A DNA stretch of 64,000 nucleotides from Aphrophora alni (GCA_963513935.1 OY740773.1:104455291-104519290), one strand, 5' to 3'. Positions 24,518 to 33,817 are shown, counted from the first letter of the stretch. The notes: a model not told the origin generated them from the letters alone. Program-made: numbers and translations.

Positions 24518-24595
24518 TAATTATATACGCGGGAGTGTAAGAACTCCAATCTCTTTAAACACAACCCTACATGACTGAACGTTTTTAACACCTGT
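24518..24595 (-). repeat. Dispersed repeat family F, copy 1
   Basis: The minus strand reads TCATGTAGGGTTGTGTTTAA then GAGATTGGAGTTCTTACACT, matching the plus strand at 33168-33230 with few changes. Short, non-coding. Confidence 0.6.
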
Positions 24596-25465
24596 TATAA
24601 GCTTTATAGCTTTATATGCAGGACAAAAACTGCATATTCCGAACTGACAAATCTCCCCAAATGAGGATTCCACTTTTCACAAGACCATTGTAAGTTGTTA
24701 GTAGAACTGCATGATTGCAATACAAACTCAATTTTCTAAGTATATATTCCCTTACAGACTCCAGCACAAATTTATGATGGGAAAGAATTCCCGAAACGAG
24801 TTATATTTAAAGGGGAAAAGAACTTCCATGACGGATTTAAGATAACATATATTGTATTTGTCCCTGTAAGGGTTCACTCCATTTAGGTTGATTAGTTATC
24901 CTTTTAATTTTGTCTTTAAAGGTTCTGCCAATAAAGAATACAGCGATAGGAAGGAAAGAATAAGCCAATTGAGGTGGATTATTCATGTAGGTTAGAAATC
25001 CCCTGTAGAGAAACTTAAATGAAACAATTTTCAAAGTTAAAGAAAATTGTGTGAAACGGTATCTAAAGTAAAATTTGTTGTGAGGAGTGATGGACACATT
25101 TTGTTTTCATTGTGACTCTTCCACAGTTCTAGTTAAACTGGTTCCGATCAGGCCCTCAGCAATGTTCGCCAAGCTTCTTTCGCGTGTACGTATTGTAACC
25201 CCTTCGGAAATGTGATACGTTAACCGCAATACTTAGATGCTAGACAACTTTCATTAAGATGTAAGCAGGCGCAGCAGTTAATACAATTTATAGAATTCTT
25301 TATTTCCTATATACTCGGGTGCTCATACGTAGTCTAACAATTGAAACTACTGAATGAATCTTAGGACATTCTTTGTTCTTGCAACAATTAAATGGTACAG
25401 CTGGTTCTAAATCTATATCTTCTTTTATGACTGAAAATCTAAGTTTAGAGAAACGAAACTAGATT

Positions 25466-25897
25466 GGTTCCGAGGAGGTTCCATATAACAAAATTGCCGT
25501 CTGCCGCCCATAAGACTAATGCAATACAGTACTGTTGTTGTTACCCATATTTTTCTTTCATTCTTCATCCGATTTGGTTGATTTTTTTTATTGAAGAGAA
25601 CAAACTGCTTTATGTTAACTGCGAGAAAAATCCTTTGTATCTTTAAAGGTACTTTCTTAAAAAATTGCTAAAGTAAAAAAAATGTTGTTTTGGTTTTCAT
25701 GTAAAACAGAAAAAGATATTTTAAATTAATTTGGTTAAACAAAACACATTCAGCTGTACAATACCTTTCTATTGATACCTCATTAATATTTATATCTTTA
25801 AAAACAAGGAATTTATGGGTATGGGTATTCTATTGTATTAGTCTTATGGGCGGCAGACGACACCGGCCGGCTAGTGGAGCCTCCTCTTAATTCAAAG
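25466..25897. mobile_element. Small element with terminal inverted repeats
   Basis: GTCTGCCGCCCATAAGACTA at 25498 is answered by its reverse complement TAGTCTTATGGGCGGCAGAC at about 25838-25857. The match extends outward with gaps to a shared GAGGAGG.TCCA block, giving arms of about 60 bp. The interior of about 310 bp is AT-rich without a transposase. It is best called a MITE or fold-back of unknown superfamily. The outer ends and a target-site duplication are not resolved. Confidence 0.6.
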
Positions 25898-26275
25898 AAA
25901 CGTTATAGACCAGTCACTGTTACGCCTGAAGATAACGCACTTTGGTTACTGAATCTTTTATGAAAAGCGCTATAAAATAACAAAAAAGAACTTCGATTGA
26001 GTTTGAAATCTCAAAAAGATCTTTATAGGCTCCATCGCAGTTTCTGTTTTAAGTTGTATTGCCCAAGACTTGTTAATAGTTTAGTGGAGGATAGCCCAGA
26101 CCAGTGTCTCCAGTTTTATGAAAATGTGTTATACCAAAAGGAAGAATGGAGTTTTAATGAAGGTCTGAATTGTGTATCTTGTCAAACTAAGAACTGGTAC
26201 AGCTGTTCTGACTATTCACAAGATAACCCTAATGAAACCATTGAAAAACTGCTTAAGCAGACAAGGTTAGGTTAA
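25862..26275 (+). pseudogene. Degenerate open frame, unknown protein
   Basis: From the outer part of the right arm a single frame reads GRLVEPPLNSKKRYRPVTVT then PEDNALWLLNLL, a TGA, KAL, a TAA, then about 95 codons to TAA 26273 with the segments SLVEDSPDQCLQFYENVL and FNEGLNCVSCQTKNWYSC. Amino-acid use is balanced (Cys, Trp, Asp, Gln) and unlike the Phe/Ile/Lys-rich spurious frames nearby, so it may be a decayed transposon or host exon with two stops. I do not recognise the family. A TTAGG array starts exactly at its 3' end and supplies the final Leu-Gly and the stop. Confidence 0.35.
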
Positions 26276-26362
26276 GTTAGGTTAGGTTAAGGTTAGGTTA
26301 GGTTAGGTTAGGTTAGGTTAAGTTAAGTTAGGTTTGGTTAAGTTAGGTTTGGTTGGTTAGAG
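26262..26362 (+). repeat. Interstitial TTAGG array, about 20 units
   Basis: GGTTA pentamers with AAGTT and GTTTG variants, immediately after the degenerate frame. No duplicated flank was found around this array. Confidence 0.93.
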
Positions 26363-26829
26363 CGTCAAATGTAACCCCTACTGCATGCACTTGTTACCCA
26401 GATGTGGTAACTTCGACAGACTCTCCCCAAACTGACTTCTTCTTTCCCCACATATCCCCCCTGTTTTTTTTCGCGTGGTATTTTTTAATCGTCTTTGATT
26501 GGACAATATATTTCTTTATTTCTCCCGATTGGCTTATCCATTTTTCAAAATTTTCAATGTAGGCATTTAATTTTGTAGTGTTAGGTCTTTCTCCATTTTC
26601 AAGGAAATATTCTGGCTGTACGATTTCGTACTTTAATAAAATTTTAATGCTCACCTTTGAGTTTCACATCCGTTCCTACGTCCTGTTGAAATGATATCTG
26701 TTACTGGTTTGTTCGAAGTGAATCTCTATTGAAATTTATTTATTTAATGTGTTTAGTTTATTTTTTATAATTTATATTGTAGATTTTATAAGTTCATATG
26801 ATATCTGGAGTATCCATCAATTAAAATGA

Positions 26830-27060
26830 ATGAATGAACACAGTAAACAAGAGACGTCAAATTGTAAAGGAAAACTTTTGCGCTTTTAATATAATTTCTG
26901 ATTTGTGTCAACGGGTTTTCCGCAGCTGGATTAGTTTTATAGCAAGAGGAAGTTGGTATATTCATATCATACATCTGGGTCACTTGTTGCCTGTTTTATA
27001 TGAGACTCATCTCTTGTTTTTGTCTCAATTTTTGCTGTTTTAATTACAAGATGTTTTTAA
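26830..27060 (+). repeat. Dispersed repeat family G, copy 1
   Basis: GTCAAATTGTAAAGGAAAAC, TTTGTGTCAACGGGTTTTCC, CAGCTGGATTAGTTTTATAG, CAAGAGGAAGTTGG and CATCTGGGTCACTTGTTGCC match the reverse complement of 38620-38880 in order at high identity. Non-coding; element type unknown. Confidence 0.8.
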
Positions 27061-27101
27061 AAAGTAAGTGAAGGTGTAATTAATTTAACATACTTCAGAT
27101 T

Positions 27102-27321
27102 CATAACTAATAGACTGTTAGTAAATAAATATTGGGTTAGGTTAGGTTAGGTTAGGTTAGGTTAGGTTGCCTAATATGGAAATAACATAATGAAAAAACC
27201 AAAAATGTCACAAATGTCAAAAATGTCATAATAAAGACACAAATGTCTTTATTGTGTTGCTAACCTAACCTAACCTAACCTAACCTAACATAACTAATAG
27301 ACTGTTAGTAAATAAATATTG
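27102..27321. repeat. TTAGG/CCTAA inverted pair inside a 33-bp direct duplication
   Basis: A 33-bp block starting CATAACTAATAGACTG occurs at 27102-27134 and again, identically, at 27289-27321. Between the copies lie about seven TTAGG-strand units, an AT-rich core with AAATGTCACAAATGTC repeats, then about six CCTAA-strand units. The 154-bp insert can fold on itself. The duplicated flank resembles a long target-site duplication. Confidence 0.9.
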
Positions 27322-27361
27322 AGCTAACCTAACCTAACCTAACCTAAATAAATATTGAGCT
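27309..27361. repeat. Short CCTAA tract inside a 17-bp direct duplication
   Basis: TAAATAAATATTGAGCT is present at 27309-27325 and 27345-27361, bracketing 19 bases of CCTAA repeat. It overlaps the second copy of the 33-bp duplication, so two events appear nested at one place. Confidence 0.9.
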
Positions 27362-27535
27362 TGACTTGTGAGACTTGGAAATAGAATAGATTACAACTGT
27401 TTAGTTATAGTTTAGTTATTGTAGCTCATGTATAACTGAGGATGGCGACTTTGTCGTTGAAACGTAATCCATTAAGTAAACGTAATTTTTGTGAGATTCT
27501 TGTGTTCAAGTTTTATTCAATAGACTGTTCGGATT
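27345..27535 (+). repeat. Array-free relative of the inverted-arm element
   Basis: AATATTGAGCTTGACTTGTG, GTTTAGTTATTGTAGCTCATG, GTCGTTGAAACG, AAGTAAACGTAATTTTTGTG and GTTCAAGTTTTATTCA align to the central and right-arm parts of 4390-4900. Where those copies have a CCTAA array between CTCATG and GTCGAAACG, this copy has only 25 bases holding CUGAGGA and half a stem. Confidence 0.7.
27425..27495 (+). ncRNA. Hammerhead-like ribozyme motif, uninterrupted copy
   Basis: Order: CUCAUG, UAUAA, CUGAGGA, stem II (GGCGAC/GUCGUU around UUU), GAAA, CGU, 14-base loop, ACG, UA, AUUUU, UGUGAG. CUCAUG pairs with UGUGAG (two wobbles). The corresponding helix in the 11.3 kb copy is CUCGUG/UAUGAG, so paired positions changed together. 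As there, stem II has an extra unpaired base and no G-C closing pair. Treat as a candidate motif only. Confidence 0.38.
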
Positions 27536-27599
27536 AATAAAAAAGATAGCATTTATATAATAGTAGACTGGTGTGGAGATGATTACCTGACAACGTGTA

Positions 27600-28440
27600 C
27601 AATTTTTTATTTGTTGGCCGCCATCATGGTACTTTACCAACCCCATAATAGAATGTAATACAAGCAGATCCTCTAAATGTAAAGCACATAATTTGATCTT
27701 CACTCTTATAGGAGTGTTCAATTGTATTGGTAGTTCAAGGCGTCTCACCCAATTTGTTTAAAACAGTTGTTGCACAGGTTTTTTGAAACCTCGTAATTTT
27801 CTATCACTACATTCTTGACTATCACTACAACCTAACCTAACCTAACCTAACCTAACCTAACCTAACTTAACCTAACCTAACCTAACCTAACCTAACCTAA
27901 CCTAACGTAACCTAACCTAACCTAACTTAACCTAACCTAACCTAACCTAATCTAACCTAACCTATTTTAACCTAACCTAACCTAATCTAACCTAACTTAA
28001 CCTAACCTAACCTAACCTAACCTAACCTAACATAACTTAACCTAACCTAACATAACCTAACCTAACCTAACCTAACTTAACCCAACCTAACCTAACCTAA
28101 CCTAATCTAACCTAACTTAACCTAACCTAACCTAACCTAACATAACCTAACATAACCTAACTTAACCTAACCTAACCTAACCTAACCTAACCTAATGGGT
28201 CTCTTGGATTTAACGTATCCACTCGTTCCCTCGTGTAAAGAAGCCTCCACTCGCTACGCTCGTGTCGATAGTTAACAGATAACTCTACGAATTGCTCATT
28301 TTCTGGGAGATTAAAGTTCGGGAAGTGGCGTTGGTACCACTACATGCAGAATTGAAATCTGCAAAATTGTATCTAATTTAATGTGTTTTAAGTAGAATAA
28401 TACACGAGATATGAACCAAACAAACTATTTAAATTGCCGC
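27600..28440 (+). repeat. Dispersed repeat family B, split by a CCTAA array
   Basis: The 5' part (27600-27828) carries GCCATCATGGTACTTTACCA, TGTAATACAAGCAGATCC, TTTAAAACAGTTGTTGCACA and the CTCGTAATTTTCTATCAC block. The 3' part (28197-28440) resumes with ATCCACTCGTTCCCTCGTG, CACTCGCTACGCTCGTGTCG, TGCAGAATTGAAATCTGCAA and CACGAGATATGAAC. The array in between is absent from the copies at 8.1, 15.0, 46.9, 47.7 and 58.5 kb. Confidence 0.85.
27829..28196. repeat. Interstitial TTAGG-type array (CCTAA strand), about 74 units
   Basis: Pentamers with CTTAA, CATAA and CTAAT variants recurring at intervals of about 100 bp, which suggests internal amplification of blocks. It interrupts a family B copy. 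Confidence 0.96.
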
Positions 28441-29290
28441 CAATTCGAGTCCACTAGAATCCTGTTTACAACGATTCATATTTCTGTTTTAATTTTGGTA
28501 CTTTCGTACAGAGACCAACGATATCGTCTATACTCTTGTAGATAGATAATTTCTGTTGTAGCACATGTTTAGAGATCAAATCAGCTAATTATTCTCAATT
28601 GCTGTTATATGGGAGGCAACAAGAAAGTAAAGGTTTGATCGTTTCGTTCACATTTTTTGTCGAACTATGTCAGACAATGTCTTTATTAGGGGGCTCCGGA
28701 CCACATACAATTGATTTTTTTTTCATTTTTTTTTGTTTTTTAGTGCCTATTAATGGCCTTTTATTTTGCTTTAAAACAAGCCTAAATTTTATTATTATAT
28801 CTCAACTCTAAGTGGGTGAAAATACATGCTAACTCTAATGGGGCTGGTATGCATTAAATATGTAAGTAAAACTTTAAACAAGTTTTCCCGGAAATCATAT
28901 ATTTTATTCACAAAAGGAACATTTTCTCAAAATCTATCTAACATAATGATCTGAAATTTTCAGGGATAGTTTAAGGGACTATACTACAGGTTTCAAAGAG
29001 AGCATTTTGTAATAAAAGTAATAATTTTTAAGTTATGACAGAGAAATGTGTCAAAAATCTATAGTTTCATAAAAAAAAAAATGATAAAATGTATTTAAAT
29101 GCTTGTATTGAAAAACCCCTCATGTTAAGTTTTGTATTTATGTATTACTAAAACACTGATAATATTTTATTGATTTTTATCCAGTAGTTTCAGAGAAAAT
29201 GTTCCTTAAAAGTTGTATTTTTAACATTGCCGAGATAGGGCGTTCCGTAGCCTCTTAAAGACTATTATCAAACTGGCTGGAAATGCGGCT
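28441..29290. other. AT-rich unique sequence
   Basis: No gene is supported; the 70-codon frame at 28599 lies in T-rich DNA. Confidence 0.4.
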
Positions 29291-29296
29291 GAAGGA

Positions 29297-30453
29297 AGGG
29301 TCGCTTCACTCAACACAAGCGCTGAGGATTAGGGTGTCCTGTGGTCTTGTCCCAAGCCACCCGTGTAAGTCATCTACTGGGCTTCACTTTATAAAACTTT
29401 AATTTAATATTTGAAAATAAAATCTATAATATATATTTTTTCTACACATAACTACAAGAAAAATGAGACCAAACAACGTATGAGCATCGTTTTATATTAT
29501 TCTCTCTTATTTCAAAGTACTCTTAAAACAATATTGTATCAAAATTAGGATATTATGAGAAATATAAAACATTTAACAAATCATACAGTATAACTGCTAA
29601 AAATAACTTTCGACCATTTCGTTATTTATAATCGAAGCACATTGTGTTTTATATCACTCTTCTTAGTTTTTTTAGTACTTTACCAATATTCTATTTAGAT
29701 TGAGATATTATGAGAAAGTGAAAAATGTTAATAATTCTATTAGAGCTGCTAGTTGGTGACTCATTAAGGTAACAGCCGCGAACGCCGGGGGAGGAAAGGT
29801 AGCTAGCGGGTCCGTGCGCCACCCAACAGTATAATAGAGTCCAAAATCAATGTTTGCTACAAAATGAATGACAGTATGATGACTAATAAATGTGAATAAA
29901 CAACACTATCGTATATCTTTATAGAAAAATATCTATTAGTAGGGAATTTTTGGTGATTTTCAACATTATTCTCTGTATTACTGTTGCTTAGATGAGCAAG
30001 TATTAAATTTATAAAAAATAAATTGTGTAAATGCCAATATTACTGTTTTAATACATATTTATTCATACACAGCTTATCACAATGCAAATAATAAAGTATA
30101 AATTATGTTTTTAACTATTATTATTATATTGTGCTCCTTTGTTTCATACACATCAAAAAGTACATATTTTTTGACAAATAAATGTTGTTTGTTCACAATT
30201 ATTAGTCATTACACTGTCATTCATTTTGTAGCAAACATTGTTGATTTTGGACTCAATTATTTGGTCTCATTTTTGTTGAAATAAAGTGTAGAATAAAAAT
30301 ATATTACAGATTTTATTTTAAAATATTAAATTAAATAAATGAAAGTTTGATCAAGTGAAGCACAGTAAGTAACTCATGCAGGTGCCCACGGCAGTCCTAA
30401 TACTCTGCGCGCCTGTGTGTGATGGCGCGTGCGTTAAAGTGAGACGACCCTTT
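29297..30453. mobile_element. Nested inverted-repeat (fold-back) element, family D arms
   Basis: The outer arms 29297-29472 and 30262-30453 are inverted copies of about 180 bp. They share AAAATGAGACCA next to the centre, ATTTAATATTTGAAAATAAA-like AT blocks, a GCTTCACTT block and a CACACAGG/ACACAAG block outside. Inner arms 29837-29906 and 30184-30254 are inverted copies of about 70 bp with AGTCCAAAATCAA and TGCTACAAAATGAATGACAG. A GC-rich patch (GAACGCCGGGGGAGGAAAGG) lies between the left arms. No transposase is seen. A third single arm occurs at 61880-62060. Confidence 0.75.
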
Positions 30454-30499
30454 GTCGTACAGACTACTAGGATATTTTGGCGGTTTTCATATTTGTCAT

Positions 30500-30592
30500 A
30501 TTTTAAGTTTAACACTTGATGACACAAGTTGATGCATACTTTCGAAACGTTGTCTACTAGTTTACACAAATGATGAAAAATGTTAGATTATA
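30500..30592 (+). repeat. CACTTGATGAC...CGAAACGTTGT repeat, copy 1
   Basis: AACACTTGATGACACAAGTT, TTTCGAAACGTTGTCTA and ACACAAATGATGAAAAATGT match 39088-39185 in order. The CGAAACG block is shared in form with the inverted-arm element, but no CUGANGA core or stem II is present. Confidence 0.6.
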
Positions 30593-30649
30593 CTTGAACA
30601 GTAAATACAATATTGAAAACAGCTATAAATAAATCACAAATTAGTCAAT

Positions 30650-30910
30650 AACAAACTTCAAATCACACGGTGAGAGATTGTGTTTTGTATCGCAGTATTT
30701 CTATTCAAACAACAGTTTTACTATGCAATTTTCCCACTTACAACTAAAAGCATACTCACAGCAATAGCGTACAGTATCTTCAAACTAAAACTGTGTTTTC
30801 CAGTCACAACTCTTAGCAATCTATCACAGAGTATAATTAGTGTAAAAGCATTCTTTGTACTGTACAAAGCGAAGCATTTCGTGGACAGCCTAGTCGAGCC
30901 TTTTGTATCC
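30650..30910 (+). repeat. Dispersed repeat family C, copy 2
   Basis: GGTGAGAGATTGTGTTTTGT, CTAAAAGCATACTCACAGCA, TCACAACTCTTAGCAATC and GTGTAAAAGCATTCTTTGTA align with 23575-23850. Reading frames are open on both strands, so the frame itself is not evidence of a gene. Confidence 0.65.
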
Positions 30911-30999
30911 TTTTCTTTTATCTGACGTTTAGATAGTTGTACAGTAACTATGAGAGTTTTCTTGTTAAAAGTAAGAAACCTCTTGGTCTTCATCCCCTT

Positions 31000-31165
31000 A
31001 TAAAAAAATAAAGACCCCTAGCCGTTGAATACTCTAATTGAACAAGAGTTGGTTAAGAGAGACCTGATAGGAAAGATAAACGAGAGGAATCTAATCCAAG
31101 ACTAAATGAACAAACGTGTCATCCAGATGTCTCCAACGGGATTGCTAAGTGAGCTCTCAGGATAG
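31000..31165 (-). repeat. Dispersed repeat family A, copy (minus)
   Basis: On the plus strand the family appears reversed: AAAGACCCCTAGCCGTTGAA, TACTCTAATTGAACAAGAGT, AGAGAGACCTGATAGGAAAG, GAGAGGAATCTAATCCAAGA and GTGTCATCCAG. Confidence 0.65.
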
Positions 31166-31290
31166 AAGACTTGAGCAATAGCTTACAGTATATTTCCTCT
31201 AAAAATTTTTTTTCCAGTCAACATGCTTAGCTATCGATCACAGAGTATTACTGTACAAGCAATCTTTGTACAGTGCCATGTTTTATGGGC
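31166..31290 (+). repeat. Dispersed repeat family C, fragment
   Basis: GAGCAATAGCTTACAGTATA, TGCTTAGCTATCGATCACAG and AAGCAATCTTTGTACAGT match the middle of family C. Confidence 0.55.
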
Positions 31291-31490
31291 TGGAAGAATA
31301 GGGTAATCGTCACATTCCATGGTGTTAGTAAACACAGTTATTACAGAGTTTTCTTTCACCTATGTTTGTAATCAAATTTGGGAAGCTCTATTGAGACACT
31401 TCTTGTTGAATAAATGTTGAAACGTTGTATACATGTTGATCTCGGATGAAAATACTATAATTGTTATATACAGGTGTTTATGGTGGGGAC

Positions 31491-31638
31491 ACGCATGCGC
31501 AGTAGGTACGTATGTGTAGTATACGTACGCAGCAGGTACAGAGAAGTACACATGCGCAGTAGGCAGAGTTGCGCAGTAGGTACGTATGTGTAGTATACAT
31601 ATGCAGCAGGTAGTGAGTAGCACACATGCGCAGTAGGT
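31491..31638. repeat. 74-bp tandem repeat, 2 copies, CpG-containing
   Basis: GCGCAGTAGGTACGTATGTG occurs at 31497 and 31571; each copy continues with TAGTATAC.TA.GCAGCAGGTA, an AGTA-containing link and CATGCGCAGTAGG. It is richer in G+C than its surroundings and lies just upstream of the Helitron-like frame, so it may belong to that element. Confidence 0.8.
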
Positions 31639-31710
31639 TATCATCTTTCAAATGAGAACCAAGAAGAAAGCGAAGCGAGTTTACAATCTGATTGTCAACA
31701 CAAATCGTAA

Positions 31711-31947
31711 TGTCGTGCTGTGGAAACCCTTGAAGAACTTCAAGTTCGCTTAGAACGTGATCGACAACAGCGGCAAGAGCGAAATGTTAATCTGGCAGCG
31801 TTCGAAAAGGTGATCAACAAATTGTGTGACAAAATCTGTGAAATTTGTACGAAGCGATGCTATCACAGGTTGACATTTGCCGGAACAAAGCCATCATATT
31901 TGCCCGACGAATTGAAAGATAAATATTTGTTTATAACTAAAAAGTAG
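31711..31947 (+). pseudogene. Short frame resembling a Helitron-encoded protein segment
   Basis: The frame between TAA 31708 and TAG 31945 reads (C)RAVETLEELQVRLERDRQQR, then a segment with LAAFEKVINKLCDKICEICT, KRCYHRL and SYLPDEL. A basic coiled-coil-like start, a Cys pair (CEIC) plus a later Cys, and the ending YLPDEL resemble the region before the Rep and helicase parts of large Helitron proteins in arthropods. The balanced composition contrasts with neighbouring frames. No rolling-circle or helicase motif follows, so this is at most a fragment. There is no in-frame ATG near the start. The assignment is from memory of the family. Confidence 0.4.
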
Positions 31948-31949
31948 AA

Positions 31950-33167
31950 AATAAAAATAAATTAAAAACAATAATAAATCCACTTTTCAAAAAAAAAGAA
32001 ATAAAGATTAAAAAAACAAAAAAAGATTTACTACACAGTACTAATTCAAACGTAAATTACAAAGTATGAGGGCTCTTAGAATTTCAAATTATAATTATGA
32101 TTACGCAGAAATGTTAAACGCAGACATTCCAATTTTTTGAGGTTATGAAGTACTCTTAATGTTACTATACCCTGCCATTTCGATAGTCCCTTTTCCAAGT
32201 ATTTTGTTTTAATTTTTCTACGACCCATAAACCGGACATATTTAAAAAATAGTGTTGCAATGCACTCTTAATACATCAAAAATACACTTTTATACCTATT
32301 TCTAGCGAAGCTCCAGTCCGATTTTGCTATTTTTTTCGGTTTCCCACCAGTTGCACGTACAAAAAGATAAAATTCAAGTTCTCAGTTACATCACTTCTCT
32401 TAAATTTTTTAGACTAATACTGTATCTCTTTCTACTATAAATTTTTTATGTTAAATAATTAAGTAAACATTATAAATAGTAAATCCAGAAAATGCATAAA
32501 ACCTTAAATGATGTTGTAACAGATTTTTAAATTTTATCACTACTTTTCTTTAACACGATACTGTTTTTAGCAGTGTTAGGCTTTCAGAGTTGTTAATTTT
32601 AAATCCGTTAGAAAGCATGACGAGCGTTATTACTAATGCTGTAGATTAGTAAACAAGTTGATGGTACTTACCTACTCTCAGTTCCACGTTCACCTTTCCA
32701 TAAGCAATATAAATCAAATGGGAGTTTCAGCGCTACTAGCCGTCATGAAAACATCATCACGATATACTCTGAACACGATTGTATTTCTCTGTTATTGTTT
32801 ATTTATTAATATTGCGACTACTTACGGTTACTTCAAATGAGTCTGATAATACTTTGGATTACTGGTTTCGTCTGATCAAGCCACCATCATCTGATCAAAC
32901 CTCAAAGAGATGTTTTTATATTCCACTACTAGGGAACAAAAAAACACTCATATGAACACAAACAATTGAGAACATGTACACTATACATCAATGATAAAAC
33001 TTTAAAGGTTTAAAAACGACATATTGTGCAAAGAATCAGTTTGGAGTTCATGTTCATAACTGGAATCTTGTGCAGCCTTCGATATTTTAATTGTTCCTTT
33101 TAATCAAAAACAAAAAACGGCGATAGTTAAATACTTAAATAAAGTAATATTTAATTAAAGAAGGCTG
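31950..33167. other. AT-rich unique sequence
   Basis: No gene or recognised repeat; the short frames have no domain signature. Confidence 0.4.
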
Positions 33168-33235
33168 AGTCATGTAGGGTTGCGTTTAAAGATATTGGAG
33201 TTCTTACACTTCCGAGTGTATATATTTGTTAGAAT
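33168..33235 (+). repeat. Dispersed repeat family F, copy 2
   Basis: TCATGTAGGGTTGCGTTTAA and GATATTGGAGTTCTTACACT match the minus strand at 24518-24595. Confidence 0.6.
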
Positions 33236-33375
33236 CTGGAAGGTGATTTAGTATTCTACACATGTCATTTTCTTCTCTTGTGTTACTTATTTAATAAATA
33301 GTTTAAGATTGTAATATGCATCTAAATGCTAGTCAAATAAATATAATCGAAAAAAAAATCATCAACATATATATA

Positions 33376-33745
33376 CAGTATCCTCAAGGTATGGATGTGT
33401 CTGGGGTGGAGAGGATATAGAAAAGAGAGGACCCACACTTTGTTTGTTGTGTTTGCTTTCAGCGGTACAACCCCAATTAAAAAATATATAGTCCTCAAAT
33501 GCTTCTCTGTAAACGCCTACCATACTTTAGTTTCTTTTATCGGTGTAAATAAGAATAAAACGTTTACAAAATTAAACTTTTAAGAATTAACTTGTACTTC
33601 AACTTTAAGAATTAAATGTAGCTAAGCAGTAATTTGTGTACCTAGTTTTCTTGGAATGAGTTATACAGTCAAGTCAGCTTAGGGAAGCAAGTAGAAGGGA
33701 GAACACGCCCATTACACCAGACACACTCCTAGTCTGAGGGTGCTG
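33376..33745 (+). repeat. Dispersed repeat family E, copy 1
   Basis: ACAGTATCCTCAAGGTATGG, GGGGTGGAGAGGA, GGTACAACCCCAATTAAAAA, CTTTTATCGGTGTAAATAAG, TGTGTACCTAGTTTTCTTGG and GGGAAGCAAGTAGAAGGGAG match the reverse complement of 63478-63815 in order over about 350 bp. The 62-codon frame is not kept in the other copy. Confidence 0.85.
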
Positions 33746-33817
33746 TACTTGAGCCACCAAACCTAACCTAACCTAACCTAACCTAACCTAACCTAGTCTG
33801 AGGGTGCTGTACTTGAG
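33728..33817. repeat. CCTAA tract inside a 26-bp direct duplication
   Basis: A 26-bp block starting CCTAGTCTGAGGGTGCTG is present at 33728-33753 and 33792-33817, identical in both places. The 38 bases between are CCACCAAA plus about six CCTAA units. The first bases of the second copy (CCTA) could belong to either the array or the duplication. Confidence 0.92.

Noticed and set aside
26394..26654. 86-codon minus-strand frame with Lys-rich composition
   Set aside because: No recognised domain, no homologous copy in the window and an overlapping open frame on the other strand.
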